Of a stretch of 64,000 bases of DNA, positions 1-7,784 are shown in pieces. Source of the stretch: Streptomyces xiamenensis. Its GTDB lineage: Bacteria; Actinomycetota; Actinomycetes; Streptomycetales; Streptomycetaceae. The notes beneath the pieces were generated by a model that saw nothing but the letters and a program-made list of their open reading frames with translations, was not told the origin of the DNA and did not search any database. The number at the start of each line of letters is the position of its first letter. Positions within the stretch are counted from its first letter, which is position 1. Position numbers and translations under genes: made by a program. The DNA lies in the NCBI RefSeq assembly GCF_000993785.3, contig NZ_CP009922.3, forward strand, positions 1,426,001-1,490,000, read 5' to 3'.

Positions 1-127
1 CGGGGCGCTCGCCCGCTACCTCATGACGCTCGCCAACGGCATCTCCGTCCAGGCGGCCGGCGGCGCCACCCGCGACGAACTCCAGCACGTGGCCGACATG
101 GCACTGCGCGGCTGGCCGCCCGCCTGA
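1..127 (+). CDS. TetR-family regulator, C-terminal fragment
   Basis: Only the last 41 codons are inside the window; the gene enters from the left edge, with reading frame beginning at base 2. The visible tail reads ARYLMTLANGISVQAAGGAT followed by RDELQHVADMALRGW. This closely matches the conserved last helix of actinobacterial TetR/AcrR repressors, which contributes to the ligand-binding/dimer domain. The DNA-binding part is off the window, so the target cannot be inferred. Confidence 0.6.
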   Translation, partial: GALARYLMTLANGISVQAAGGATRDELQHVADMALRGWPPA

Positions 128-207
128 CGAGAGCCGTGGCGGGAACAGCCGCCCCCACCGGGTGGCTCACGGCGTGCGACGCACGGCGCCCGGCGCCGAG
201 TTGCCCC

Positions 208-549
208 TCACCACTCGCGGGGGGCGATCAGCTCCTCCACATCCGCGTCGGCGAAGCCGTACGCCTGGGCGACGAACCAGATGTCCCCGCCGATCTCCTC
301 GCGAGCCACCGTCTCGATCTCACTGCCGGCTGCCTCGAACTCGGCCTCCAGGGCGTTGAACTCCACGGTGGCGGCATGGGTCAGCACGTACAGCGCGGCG
401 AGATCGGCCGGCCGCTCGGCCTCGATCCGTTCACACAACCGCGTCAGGATCGCCCGGCCCCGGTCCAGGACCTGATCGGGAAAGTAGTCATCGGCATAGA
501 GAACTTCGAGGAACCGGCGCTCGGCGGCCTGGGGGTTCGTGATCGGCAT
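208..549 (-). CDS. DUF5713 family protein
   Basis: 113-residue acidic cytoplasmic protein of unknown function. The body (LYADDYFPDQVLDRGRAILT, LYVLTHAATVEFN, ending VEELIAPREW) matches the DUF5713 family over its whole length. I chose the ATG giving MPITNPQAAE because the family begins there; the 42 extra residues available upstream are Arg/Pro-rich and look non-coding. It stands alone, convergent with the TetR fragment. No catalytic motif is visible and I do not assign a reaction. Confidence 0.8.
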   Translation of the reverse strand: MPITNPQAAERRFLEVLYADDYFPDQVLDRGRAILTRLCERIEAERPADLAALYVLTHAATVEFNALEAEFEAAGSEIETVAREEIGGDIWFVAQAYGFADADVEELIAPREW

Positions 550-771
550 GCCGCCGAGTATGGTCGCCGGCACTGACAACGGCCCGGGACGCCGATGCGA
601 AGGCGACCCGCACACCGGGACGCGGACGAAGGATCCCCGGGGCGGGCGCGCAGCCATCACCGCGACGATCGCCACGGCCGGGGCAGGGGCGAATGGGAAG
701 GCCCCGCCCGCACGTCCGCCGGCTCCCCCGACGGCTCATGGGCGGGAACCGCCCGGGTTACCGCTCCCCCC

Positions 772-1656
772 TCACCGCTGACCGGCCGGCTCGCCGAGCA
801 CACGCGGACGGAACCGGAGGATGGCGGCGGCGACCTCGTCCAGGTGGCTCTCCAGCAGGAAGTGACCGCCGTCGAGCAGGACGATCTCCGCGTCCGGGGC
901 GTCCCGGCGGAACGCCCGCGCCCCCTCCGGCCCGAAGATCTCGTCGTTGCGGCCCCAGACCGCCAGGACGGGCGCCCCGCTGGACCGCAGCCACGCCTGC
1001 ACCGCCGGGTACAGCTCGCGGTTACCGGCGTAGTCGCCGAACAGGGCGAGCTGGGCCCGGTCGACGCCGGGCCGGGCGAGAAGCGCCAGGTCGTGCTCCC
1101 AGGCGTCCGGGTCGATCAGGCTGGGGTCGGGAACACCGTGCGTGTACTGCCACTCGACGGCCTCCCGGCCCAGGGCGGGCCGCAGTTGCTCCTCGTTCTC
1201 CGGGCTGCGCTGCGCGCCGTAGGCCCAGATGGGCTCCCAGAAGGGCTCGACGAACCCCTCCTCGTAGGCATTGCCGTTCTGCGAGACGACGGCGAGGACC
1301 GCCTCCGGGGACGCCAGCGCGAGCCGCCAGCCGATGGGCGCGCCGTAGTCCTGGACGTAGATCGCGTAGCGGTGCACGCCGAGGACGTCCAGGAAGCCGC
1401 GCGTGACGTCGGCGAGGGCGTCGAAGGTGTAGGCGAAGTCGCTCACGTCGGGTGCGGAGGATCGGCCGAAGCCGATGTGATCGGGGGCGATCACCCGGTA
1501 CGGGCCGGCCAGCGCGGGGATCAGGTGCCGGAACATGTGCGAACTCGTCGGATAGCCGTGCAGCAGCAGGAGGACGGGGGCGTCCGAGGGACCCGCCTCC
1601 CGGTAGAAGACGGTCAGACCGTCCACGTCCACAGTCCGGTGATGAACAGCGACCAC
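772..1656 (-). CDS. Alpha/beta hydrolase, epoxide hydrolase/dehalogenase-like
   Basis: 294-residue soluble alpha/beta-fold hydrolase. The oxyanion motif HGYPTSS is near residues 34-40. The nucleophile elbow is YVQDYGAP, so the nucleophile is Asp as in haloalkane dehalogenases and epoxide hydrolases, not Ser. The C-terminal catalytic His lies in DGGHFLLES. The start is GTG preceded by AAGGGG at good spacing. It is divergently transcribed from the CGNR regulator 81 bp away, an arrangement suggesting that regulator controls it. The substrate is unknown; epoxide or halide chemistry is inferred from the Asp nucleophile alone. Confidence 0.8.
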   Translation of the reverse strand: MVAVHHRTVDVDGLTVFYREAGPSDAPVLLLLHGYPTSSHMFRHLIPALAGPYRVIAPDHIGFGRSSAPDVSDFAYTFDALADVTRGFLDVLGVHRYAIYVQDYGAPIGWRLALASPEAVLAVVSQNGNAYEEGFVEPFWEPIWAYGAQRSPENEEQLRPALGREAVEWQYTHGVPDPSLIDPDAWEHDLALLARPGVDRAQLALFGDYAGNRELYPAVQAWLRSSGAPVLAVWGRNDEIFGPEGARAFRRDAPDAEIVLLDGGHFLLESHLDEVAAAILRFRPRVLGEPAGQR

Positions 1657-1737
1657 GGTAACCCCTTAAATTATTTTTACCGGTTAGGTTATGCTGATCA
1701 TGCAGAGCACAGCAGGGCGTGTCAAGGAGAGCGGGAC
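1657..1737. promoter_or_regulatory. Divergent promoter region, hydrolase/CGNR regulator
   Basis: This 81-bp gap has an AT-rich block (AAATTATTTTTACCGGTTAG) that contrasts strongly with its surroundings and is centred on the palindromic core ACCGGT. Both genes start within about 60 bp of it. It is a plausible operator/-10 region for the divergent pair; this is inferred from composition and position only. Confidence 0.4.
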
Positions 1738-2244
1738 ATGGGCGTGGCCGAGGACGAGGAACTCCTGCTCGCCGTGCTCAACAGCGCCCCGGTGCTCGAC
1801 GGGCGACCCACGGACGCACTGACGGCGGAGGACGCGGCGGAGTGGATACGGACGCTCGGCGGACGCGGCACACGCGAGGAGCGCGATCATCTACGCCAGG
1901 TACGGGACACGTTGCACGGGCTGATCCGGGGGATGTCCTCAGACGTCAGTGGCCTGGCAACGGTGCTTGATCAGGCACGACTCCGCCCCGGCGTCTCGCC
2001 GGCGGGTGTCTCCTGGGAGTTGGAGGCGGCGCCGGACAGGGAACTCGCGGCCCGCGTCGTCCTGGCGTGGTCGCGCGTCACCAAGGAACTGCCGCGACGG
2101 CTGCGGCCTTGCGCGAACGAGGAGTGCAACCTGTTCCTCATCGACCACAGCCGCCCCGGAACAGCCCGCTGGTGCTCCATGGCCACCTGCGGCAACCGCA
2201 TGAAGGCCCGCACCCACGCGCGCAAACAGCGCTCCGTGGGCTGA
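1738..2244 (+). CDS. CGNR zinc-finger regulator
   Basis: 168-residue protein of the CGNR (ABATE plus CGNR) family of putative transcriptional regulators. The C-terminus shows CANEECNLFLIDHSRPGTA then WCSMATCGNRMKARTHA. This gives the C-x4-C ... C-x4-C ligand pattern and the family signature CGNR. The N-terminal half would be the ligand-sensing ABATE domain. The ATG at 1738 is preceded by a purine-rich GGAGAGCGGG. Divergence from the adjacent hydrolase suggests it senses that enzyme's substrate or product. Confidence 0.82.
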   Translation: MGVAEDEELLLAVLNSAPVLDGRPTDALTAEDAAEWIRTLGGRGTREERDHLRQVRDTLHGLIRGMSSDVSGLATVLDQARLRPGVSPAGVSWELEAAPDRELAARVVLAWSRVTKELPRRLRPCANEECNLFLIDHSRPGTARWCSMATCGNRMKARTHARKQRSVG

Positions 2245-2288
2245 CCGGCCAGCCGAAGTCACCTGGCCCGGGACGGCATTCAGCGCCC

Positions 2289-2519
2289 TCAGGGGCGGTC
2301 GAACGCTCCGGCCTTGGCAGCACGGAGGAAGGCCGCAAGCCCGGTTCGCATGCAGTGGGGCGGCGCCAGGTCGGGGCGCTTCGAATCACCCAGGGCAACG
2401 CCGCCGGGCATGGTCATGAGCTGAACGCGGGCGTTGCCGTTGACCGCGCTGTAACTGGACTACATCCAGTGGCCGTTCAGCGGCGCAGTGCCCACATCGG
2501 AATCTTCTTCACTCGCCAC
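2289..2519 (-). pseudogene. DUF397 gene inactivated by an internal TAG
   Basis: In one frame this reads as a full-length DUF397 protein: GTG start after GGAGG, VASEEDSDVGTAPLNGHWM, stop, SSYSAVNGNARVQLM, GGVALGDSKRPDLAP, ending FLRAAKAGAFDRP. The stop codon (TAG on the minus strand, 2462-2460) falls exactly where the family motif W-x-KSSYS carries Lys, so one AAG to TAG change explains it. Everything else is in register with the intact neighbour 14 bp upstream; the two look like a tandem duplication. It was probably co-transcribed behind the XRE gene. Confidence 0.75.
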
Positions 2520-2533
2520 GCGCGCCTCCGGCG

Positions 2534-2770
2534 TCACCTGTCAAGAAGATGGTCGAACTCGCCATCCTTCGCAGCCTGAAGGAAGGCCGCTAGCTCGACT
2601 TGTGTGTACCGAAGCGGGGCCAGCTCAGGACGCTTTGAATCGCCCAGTGCCACACCGCCATCTATTTTCATCAGCCGGACACACGCGTCTCCGTCACCTG
2701 AACTCAGGCTGGACTTCTGCCACTCGCCTGACAGCGGGGCAGCGTACAGATCGGGCTTGAGATCCCTCAT
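2534..2770 (-). CDS. DUF397 domain protein
   Basis: 78-residue DUF397 protein with the family landmarks GEWQKSSLSS near residue 15, then CVRLM, VALGDSKRP and a C-terminal AFLQAAKDGEFDHL. DUF397 proteins are the small partners of WhiJ/AbaA-type XRE regulators in streptomycete development and antibiotic control. The ATG overlaps the stop of the upstream XRE gene by 4 bp (ATGA), so the two are translationally coupled. A duplicated, nonsense-mutated copy follows downstream. Confidence 0.88.
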   Translation of the reverse strand: MRDLKPDLYAAPLSGEWQKSSLSSGDGDACVRLMKIDGGVALGDSKRPELAPLRYTQVELAAFLQAAKDGEFDHLLDR

Positions 2771-3642
2771 AGCGCCTTCTCAATCTCTTCGATGAGTCCA
2801 ATCGTCTCCCCAGGGCCCAGAGCATGCTCCGCAAGGTCGTTGAAACGACGCCGCATCCGGCGAACCTCTGCCGCGCTGTGGGTGTCATCGTCACCCCGCG
2901 ACATCTCGCGAAGGACCGCCGCCTTGTTGTGGGCTCCCGGGAACTCGAACAGAGTAAACGGCGAGCCGACAGCAGCGGCGGACCCGGCCGAGAACGGCAC
3001 AACGCGTAGCGTGATGTTCGGCTTGTGGGCCATCTCCTGCAAGTGTTGGAGTTGCTCACGCATCACCTCCCGGCCTCCGACAACGGGCCGCAGAGCCGAC
3101 TCCAGGAACATTCCCGTCATGAGTACCGGGTGAGTACGGGTCAGGATGTGCTGCCGCCGAAGGCGCATCTCGACGAAGAGTTCACGATGCAGGGCACTCT
3201 CGTCCCTCTGGCCGAAGGCCGCAAGAGCCTGGATGTACCCCTCGGTTTGCAGCAGGCCGGGGATGAATGTGCCGGAGTGGTTCCAGATCTTCGCTGCGCC
3301 GTCTTCGAGAGGGAAGATCTTCCCCAAGCCGCCGGCGATCAGGTCCCGATACCGTGGCTCGTCCCACCACGATCGCTCGATCGACTTGCCTGTCCGGATG
3401 GTGGCCCTGATCTCGGCACTCTTCGACTCCGAGAGACCGTAGACCTTCAGCATCCGCTTCAGGAGCGCCTCATCCGGCCAGCGCTTGCCGCTCTCCACGT
3501 AAGAGATCTTGTTCTGCGAGCACTTCAGCGGCTTCGCAGCCGCCGTCTGCGTCTTGAACCCGGCCTCCAGCCGTAGGCGGCGCAGTTCCTCGCCCAGGTC
3601 TCGCTGGATCGCGAGGGCACTGGTGTTGACGCTCGTCGACAC
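2767..3642 (-). CDS. XRE-family HTH regulator with DUF5753 (WhiJ/AbaA-like)
   Basis: 291 residues. An N-terminal helix-turn-helix (residues about 12-70; LGEELRRLRLEAGFKTQTAA ... KISYVESGKRWP) is followed by the DUF5753 domain typical of this family (WNHSGTFIPGLLQTEGYIQA, FVEMRLRRQHIL, FTLFEFPG). Such proteins are paired with a DUF397 protein and often with an RsbW-like ATPase, exactly the arrangement here. WhiJ and AbaA are characterised members affecting development and antibiotic production. The regulatory target is unknown; autoregulation through the upstream inverted repeat is possible. Confidence 0.88.
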   Translation of the reverse strand: MSTSVNTSALAIQRDLGEELRRLRLEAGFKTQTAAAKPLKCSQNKISYVESGKRWPDEALLKRMLKVYGLSESKSAEIRATIRTGKSIERSWWDEPRYRDLIAGGLGKIFPLEDGAAKIWNHSGTFIPGLLQTEGYIQALAAFGQRDESALHRELFVEMRLRRQHILTRTHPVLMTGMFLESALRPVVGGREVMREQLQHLQEMAHKPNITLRVVPFSAGSAAAVGSPFTLFEFPGAHNKAAVLREMSRGDDDTHSAAEVRRMRRRFNDLAEHALGPGETIGLIEEIEKAL

Positions 3643-3686
3643 AGTTCTCCCTTACCTTCGTCGAACCCCGCCACCCAGCAGAGTAG

Positions 3687-3705
3687 CGCGCCTCATCAAG
3701 GCGCG
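3687..3705. promoter_or_regulatory. Inverted repeat upstream of XRE gene
   Basis: CGCGCCT and AGGCGCG form a perfect 7-bp inverted repeat with a 5-nt spacer, 45 bp upstream of the XRE start and about 140 bp upstream of the divergent ATPase gene. It could be an operator or a weak hairpin; no experimental motif is known to me. Confidence 0.3.
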
Positions 3706-3846
3706 GTTGCTCCAAAGGATGAACTCCAACCACTCTCCTTGCATACTCACGGGGATATGCCTAACACTCGCTCATGTACGTCCAGCCATCGCAATGTCGC
3801 TGGGCGTGACCCCAGGTCGTCGCAGGTCGGCTGGAAGGAACTTCCC

Positions 3847-4251
3847 ATGCTTGAGCGCGGGTTCGTGTTGGCTGTCGGGCGGTACCCCTGTGTCGCGGCG
3901 TCTGTCCGCCGGGCGCGGCGGATAGCGGTGGAGGCGTACGCGCCGTATCCGGGGGTGGACCGGTTCGCGGTCGAGTTGCTGATTTCCGAACTGGCGACCA
4001 ACGCCGTTCTGCACGCCACAGGCGACTCGTTCGACGTGCTGTGTCACTCGCCGCTCGGCGGCTCCGTGCAGGTGGAGGTGCACGACCGGTGCCGCGCCGT
4101 TCCCGTGCGTCGACGGGCCGCCGTGCAGGACGAGTCGGGGCGCGGGCTCGAACTGCTGGACGTGCTCGCCTCGCACTGGCGGACCGAGCGGACCGCGAAC
4201 GGCAAGAGCCTCATCTTCACTCTTCAGGAGGGGTCATGTTCGAACCGCTGA
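3847..4251 (+). CDS. RsbW-like ATP-binding protein (HATPase_c_2)
   Basis: 134-residue protein with the GHKL ATPase fold of anti-sigma-factor kinases. The N-box is ELLISELATNAVLHA, and later come a Gly-rich ESGRGLELLDVLA and terminal beta strands. Streptomycetes carry many such orphan kinases next to XRE/DUF397 pairs. The ATG at 3847 has GGAAGGA upstream; an earlier in-frame start at 3739 would add an atypical Ser/Arg-rich stretch. It is divergent from the XRE gene and overlaps the next small gene by 16 bp. Confidence 0.82.
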   Translation: MLERGFVLAVGRYPCVAASVRRARRIAVEAYAPYPGVDRFAVELLISELATNAVLHATGDSFDVLCHSPLGGSVQVEVHDRCRAVPVRRRAAVQDESGRGLELLDVLASHWRTERTANGKSLIFTLQEGSCSNR

Positions 4252-4457
4252 TCCGGACCATCGTGGTCAACGGCAGCGACGTCCGCGTCGGCGATGTCGT
4301 CTCGGTGGGCGGCATCCCGCACCGCGTCCGCGAACTGCGCGAGCTCATGCCGTCCCGCAAGAAGCTCATCTTCGATGACGGGAACTCCTACATCCTCGGC
4401 AAGTTCCTCACCATCGAGGTCACCAGGCTGCACGCACCGCTGCGGCGCGTGCGGTGA
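4236..4457 (+). CDS. Small conserved hypothetical protein
   Basis: 73-residue protein starting at an ATG behind CAGGAGGGG, inside the end of the upstream ATPase gene. Sequence such as IRTIVVNGSDVRVGDVVSVG and RKKLIFDDGNSYILGKF suggests a small all-beta domain. It overlaps the next gene by 4 bp (GTGA). I do not recognise a named family; its tight coupling suggests it works with the ATPase and the following membrane protein. Confidence 0.65.
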   Translation: MFEPLIRTIVVNGSDVRVGDVVSVGGIPHRVRELRELMPSRKKLIFDDGNSYILGKFLTIEVTRLHAPLRRVR

Positions 4458-4804
4458 AGGTGCCGGAGGAGCCCCTGCTGTTCGCCCGGACCGGGGTGCT
4501 CAGCGGCTGGTGGGAGAGCGGCCTGTGTCTGATGTGCCGCAGGGAAGGGGTGCCGGTGATCTGGCTGGGGCCGGTGATCCACGGGGCCCGGCACGCGCCG
4601 TTCTACTCCTGCGAGACGTGCACCGGATGGCTGGTGCGGTACGTCGGCACGCACGATCACGACGCCCCTCCCCCGGCACCGCCCTCGTCGCCGGCGCCCG
4701 TGGGGGAGTTAGGGCTCCGGTACGTCGTCGCCGCGCTCGGTGTGCTCACCGTGGCCGGGGCCGTCGGTTCCCTCTGGCTGGCCTTCTCCGGCCGTCCGCC
4801 CTAG
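4454..4804 (+). CDS. Putative zinc-ribbon/one-TM protein with a TTA codon
   Basis: 116-residue protein of unknown function. Two CxxC pairs (CLMC near residue 25, CETC near 53) suggest a zinc ribbon. A Pro/Ala linker is followed by a single C-terminal hydrophobic helix (YVVAALGVLTVAGAVGSLWL). The GTG start overlaps the upstream stop, making this the third gene of a coupled trio. Leu codon 86 (4709-4711) is TTA, the rare codon read by the bldA tRNA, so translation is probably developmentally gated. Confidence 0.65.
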   Translation: MKVPEEPLLFARTGVLSGWWESGLCLMCRREGVPVIWLGPVIHGARHAPFYSCETCTGWLVRYVGTHDHDAPPPAPPSSPAPVGELGLRYVVAALGVLTVAGAVGSLWLAFSGRPP

Positions 4805-4914
4805 TTGTACGGACCAGCGAGATGGGGGCACACGGCCGGCGGTGGTCGGCCGCGTACCCGGACCGACCGACCGCGAACCGCGGCTCCCGACGTAGGACCG
4901 CGGAGAAGGATGAC

Positions 4915-5292
4915 TCAGGAATCGGACGGCTCGATCTCTCCCGCGAAGACGATGATCTGGTCGATGAGGCTCCGCGTCAGATGGACGACGTCCGTTCCCG
5001 CCAGGCGGGGGCCCCCACCGGGCGTGGTGAAGACCCACTGGTACCGGGCCCATTCGTCAGGCATGTCCACCGCTGAGCAGCGCACCATCGTCCCGGCCCC
5101 CGCCGGATGGTGGCGGATGTCCAGCACGAACCGTTCGACCGCGGAGATTCCTTCGCTGCGACCCAACGGCCCCCAGAAGACCACGTCCGCGGTCAGGGCC
5201 TGGGAGAGCAGGGCAGTCACATAACTGTCGTCCGAGGTGTTGAACGCGGAGATGAACGTGTCGATCGCGGAGCGTGCGGTCTCTTCCTGCAT
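4915..5292 (-). CDS. NTF2/SnoaL-like domain protein
   Basis: 125 residues with the alpha-plus-beta cone pattern of the NTF2-like/SnoaL superfamily: an N-terminal helix ARSAIDTFISAFNTSDDSYV, a strand-rich middle (DVVFWGPLG, TMVRCSAVD, YQWVFTTPGG) and the terminal IDQIIVFAGEIE. Members include small isomerases, hydratases and binding proteins; no specific activity can be assigned. It stands alone with no obvious operon. Confidence 0.65.
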   Translation of the reverse strand: MQEETARSAIDTFISAFNTSDDSYVTALLSQALTADVVFWGPLGRSEGISAVERFVLDIRHHPAGAGTMVRCSAVDMPDEWARYQWVFTTPGGGPRLAGTDVVHLTRSLIDQIIVFAGEIEPSDS

Positions 5293-5489
5293 GCCTCAGT
5301 CATACCAGCCGCTTCGCGCGTGTTGGTCCCACAAGCAGCATTCCGATCACAGCGAACCGTCCCCGTCACGGCACGAGGTGTGTTGCCGGGGGACGTTGGT
5401 GACGGGTCCCGGTGTCGCCGGCCGGCCAGGACGGGGGTCGTGGACAGTGTCCCTGCCCGCCGTTCACGACCCCCGCACGGTGTGGGCCG

Positions 5490-6782
5490 TCAGACTTCGA
5501 TCAGGCTGTACGTACCCGTACCGTCCTGTCTGCCGCCGGAATACTGGCGGATGAACTCCCCGTCCGCGTACCGGTCGTGGCCCATCATGGAGCCGGTGTA
5601 CTTGTTCTGCACACCGACCAGCGAACTGCCGGGAACGTCGCGGTAGATGTAGAAGCGCTGGAGATCGTCCTCCGTGCAGGAGGCCGTCCGCAGGATCGCC
5701 CGTTCGTCAGCCGCGGTGGGCTGGGCGATGGTCGCGCACCCTCCGTTGCCCCAGTTCCACAGGGACGCCTCGAGGACCCCGTTGGTCTCCGTCACGTTGC
5801 ACAGGCGCCAGTGGTCCAGGTGGGCGCTGAAGATCGTCGAGGGCCGCAGGCGGACACCGTCGCTCGCCAGGACCGGCGCGCCCCAGGACAAGGGCTGGCC
5901 GGGTACGGCGATCTTGTAGACGGTGGTCTGGCAGTCAAGGGCGGCCTGCGTGCCCTGCCCGGTGGCCTCGGGCTGTCCGGCGGACGTGCCGCCGGTGAGG
6001 GCCGGGCTCCGCACGCTGCGTTCCCGCAACTGTTCGGCCGTCGGCGCCACCGCACCCGCCGGGTGCTCGGCCTGCGCGGCGGCCGAACCGCAGTCGAGGA
6101 GGTTCTGTGCCTTGGCCACGATGCTGCCCGCGGGCACATCGTCCTGGCAGCGCACCGCGCCTTCCTCAAGGGTGGTGTAGGTGGTGAAGCTGCCGCTGCC
6201 GGACCCCTCGATCCACCGCAACGCCCAACTGCCGTCGTCCTGCTGTGCGCGGTTGCAGTTGAGGCTTCCGTACGTACCGGTGACTTTCTTGGTGCCTTTG
6301 TAGACGCCGTAATAGCCCGGCTGGTTGAAGTTCCACGTGACCTTGTCCGACTCGGTGCTGGTGGAGGAGTATTCGACCTTGACGTTCAAGCCCAGGCTCG
6401 CGGCGACGGCTTCGAGAGTCGCGACCTTGAAACCAGCCTCGATTTTTCCCTCAAGGCCGACGGAGACCGAGATGGTCGTCTCCGTGCTGGTGGTGACTTC
6501 GTGGCTGCCGGTGGTGCCCTCGGTGACGTACCAGCCCTTGAAATGGGTGATGGTCGGGGACACTTCGGTGGTCTTGAGATACGGGTGGCGCGTGCCGAGT
6601 TCGGCGGAGGTGCAGGCGTCGCCGAGCTTCGGCCCGTCGGCGGCTGTGGCGGCTTCCGGGAGCCCTGCCGCGGCGGCGTGGCCTGCCACGGCGGTCATGG
6701 CGGCGAGCGTCGACGCGGCGGTCACGGTGAGGGCGACCAGTCCTCTGGCCCAGCGGCCGGAAGATCCTAAGTGGCTCATCAT
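5490..6782 (-). CDS. Secreted beta-rich protein, possibly pore-forming
   Basis: 430-residue predicted exported protein. A Sec-type signal (RWARGLVALTVTAASTLAAM ... GHAAAAG) ends near residue 40. Residues about 75-165 alternate polar and hydrophobic residues with runs of Ser/Thr (SHEVTTSTETTISVSVGLEG, VEYSSTSTESDKVTWNF), a pattern of long amphipathic beta strands like those of aerolysin-type toxins. The C-terminal 150 residues contain paired Cys and a motif LVGVQNKYTGSMMGHD, reminiscent of a beta-trefoil lectin. I chose the ATG at 6782 because AGGGAAAGG lies just upstream. Function is inferred; no close family is recognised. Confidence 0.6.
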   Translation of the reverse strand: MMSHLGSSGRWARGLVALTVTAASTLAAMTAVAGHAAAAGLPEAATAADGPKLGDACTSAELGTRHPYLKTTEVSPTITHFKGWYVTEGTTGSHEVTTSTETTISVSVGLEGKIEAGFKVATLEAVAASLGLNVKVEYSSTSTESDKVTWNFNQPGYYGVYKGTKKVTGTYGSLNCNRAQQDDGSWALRWIEGSGSGSFTTYTTLEEGAVRCQDDVPAGSIVAKAQNLLDCGSAAAQAEHPAGAVAPTAEQLRERSVRSPALTGGTSAGQPEATGQGTQAALDCQTTVYKIAVPGQPLSWGAPVLASDGVRLRPSTIFSAHLDHWRLCNVTETNGVLEASLWNWGNGGCATIAQPTAADERAILRTASCTEDDLQRFYIYRDVPGSSLVGVQNKYTGSMMGHDRYADGEFIRQYSGGRQDGTGTYSLIEV

Positions 6783-7086
6783 GCCCTTTCCCTGGCCCAA
6801 GTCCCCCCCAGGCCGGAACCCTGCCAGTGATGTGTGCGGAGCATTGCTCGATCACAAAGAATTTAGCAGCGGCGGCAACGTGTGGGGGGCGAAACCAGGC
6901 GGCCCGAGGTGAAAACCATGACCCCGCATGAGCTGTTGGCAATTGACCCGCCCAGGCCATAAAAGAATCCCGTCCGCCGGGACCGATATCCACCACCAAG
7001 CCATCACGATATTCGCGGGACGTGCACATACTGAAACCAGGGGCGGAGTGTCCTCGGATGCCGCTCACCGGCGCGGTCCGGCGGTG
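6783..7086. other. Intergenic region, no gene seen
   Basis: This stretch separates the divergent starts of the secreted protein and the NUDIX gene. It is less GC-rich than its flanks and must hold the secreted protein's promoter, but I could not pick convincing -35/-10 boxes. No RNA gene or conserved ORF was found in it. Confidence 0.4.
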
Positions 7087-7116
7087 TTGATCGGCATCTC
7101 ACGCACCGCCTACCGT
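7087..7116 (+). promoter_or_regulatory. Predicted leaderless promoter of NUDIX gene
   Basis: TTGATC (7087-7092) and TACCGT (7111-7116) are separated by 18 bp. Transcription would start about 7 nt after the -10 box, essentially at the GTG codon at 7124, giving a leaderless mRNA, which is common in Streptomyces. No Shine-Dalgarno sequence precedes the GTG, consistent with this. Confidence 0.4.
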
Positions 7117-7123
7117 CAGGTCG

Positions 7124-7579
7124 GTGGAGACAACGCACCGGCCCGCCGCCCGGGTCATCTGTCTGGACGCCGCCCGCCGTCTGCTGCTTCTGCGCTGGCG
7201 TGACCCGTTCGACGGGAGGTGGCTGTGGGAGCCGCCCGGCGGCGGAATCGACCCGGGCGAGACCCCGCTGGTGGCGGCACGGCGCGAACTGGCCGAGGAA
7301 ACCGGGCTCGATCCCGCCTCGGTGCTGGACCGGTCGGTGCCCGTCGACCGTGACTTCCGGTGGAACGGAAAGCGGTTCGTCGGGCCCGAGCACTTCTTCC
7401 TCGCCCGGTTCGCCGAGGAGCAACCCGCGCTCGCGCGCACCGGCCTGCTCCCCGACGAGCAGGTGAATCTGGGCGGGCACGCGTGGATCTTCCCCGCCGA
7501 ACTCGGCGCGCTGCCGGACCCGCTGGAACCACCCCACTTGCCGTCCGTCCTCGCCGCCCTGGTCCCGGACGGTCCGTGA
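7124..7579 (+). CDS. NUDIX hydrolase
   Basis: 151-residue NUDIX pyrophosphohydrolase. The Nudix box GGGIDPGETPLVAARRELAE followed by ETGL spans residues about 40-63 and contains the RELxEE metal-binding core. Substrates of the family are nucleoside diphosphates linked to another moiety; nothing here identifies which. It precedes a histidine-phosphatase gene by about 200 bp on the same strand but probably has its own promoter. Confidence 0.85.
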   Translation: METTHRPAARVICLDAARRLLLLRWRDPFDGRWLWEPPGGGIDPGETPLVAARRELAEETGLDPASVLDRSVPVDRDFRWNGKRFVGPEHFFLARFAEEQPALARTGLLPDEQVNLGGHAWIFPAELGALPDPLEPPHLPSVLAALVPDGP

Positions 7580-7784
7580 GGGCGACGGGCTGAGAGCGCG
7601 GATGTGAGGCGGCGCGGGCCCGACGGCCGCGTGTGCGTTCCGGCGCGTCGAGCGGGCCCGCTCGTGCAGGTCCTGCCGCACCTGGCCCCGTTCCCGCCCC
7701 GGTCCCTGACGGGCGGCGAAAGCGTTTGCCCGACCGGGTGCGGCTCTTGCACAGTTGCGGGCCGCCCACCGAAAGGACCGCACC

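Noticed and set aside
595..2244. Long plus-strand open frame ending in the CGNR gene
   Set aside because: Only the part from 1738 matches the CGNR family; the upstream 380 codons are the antisense shadow of the hydrolase gene.
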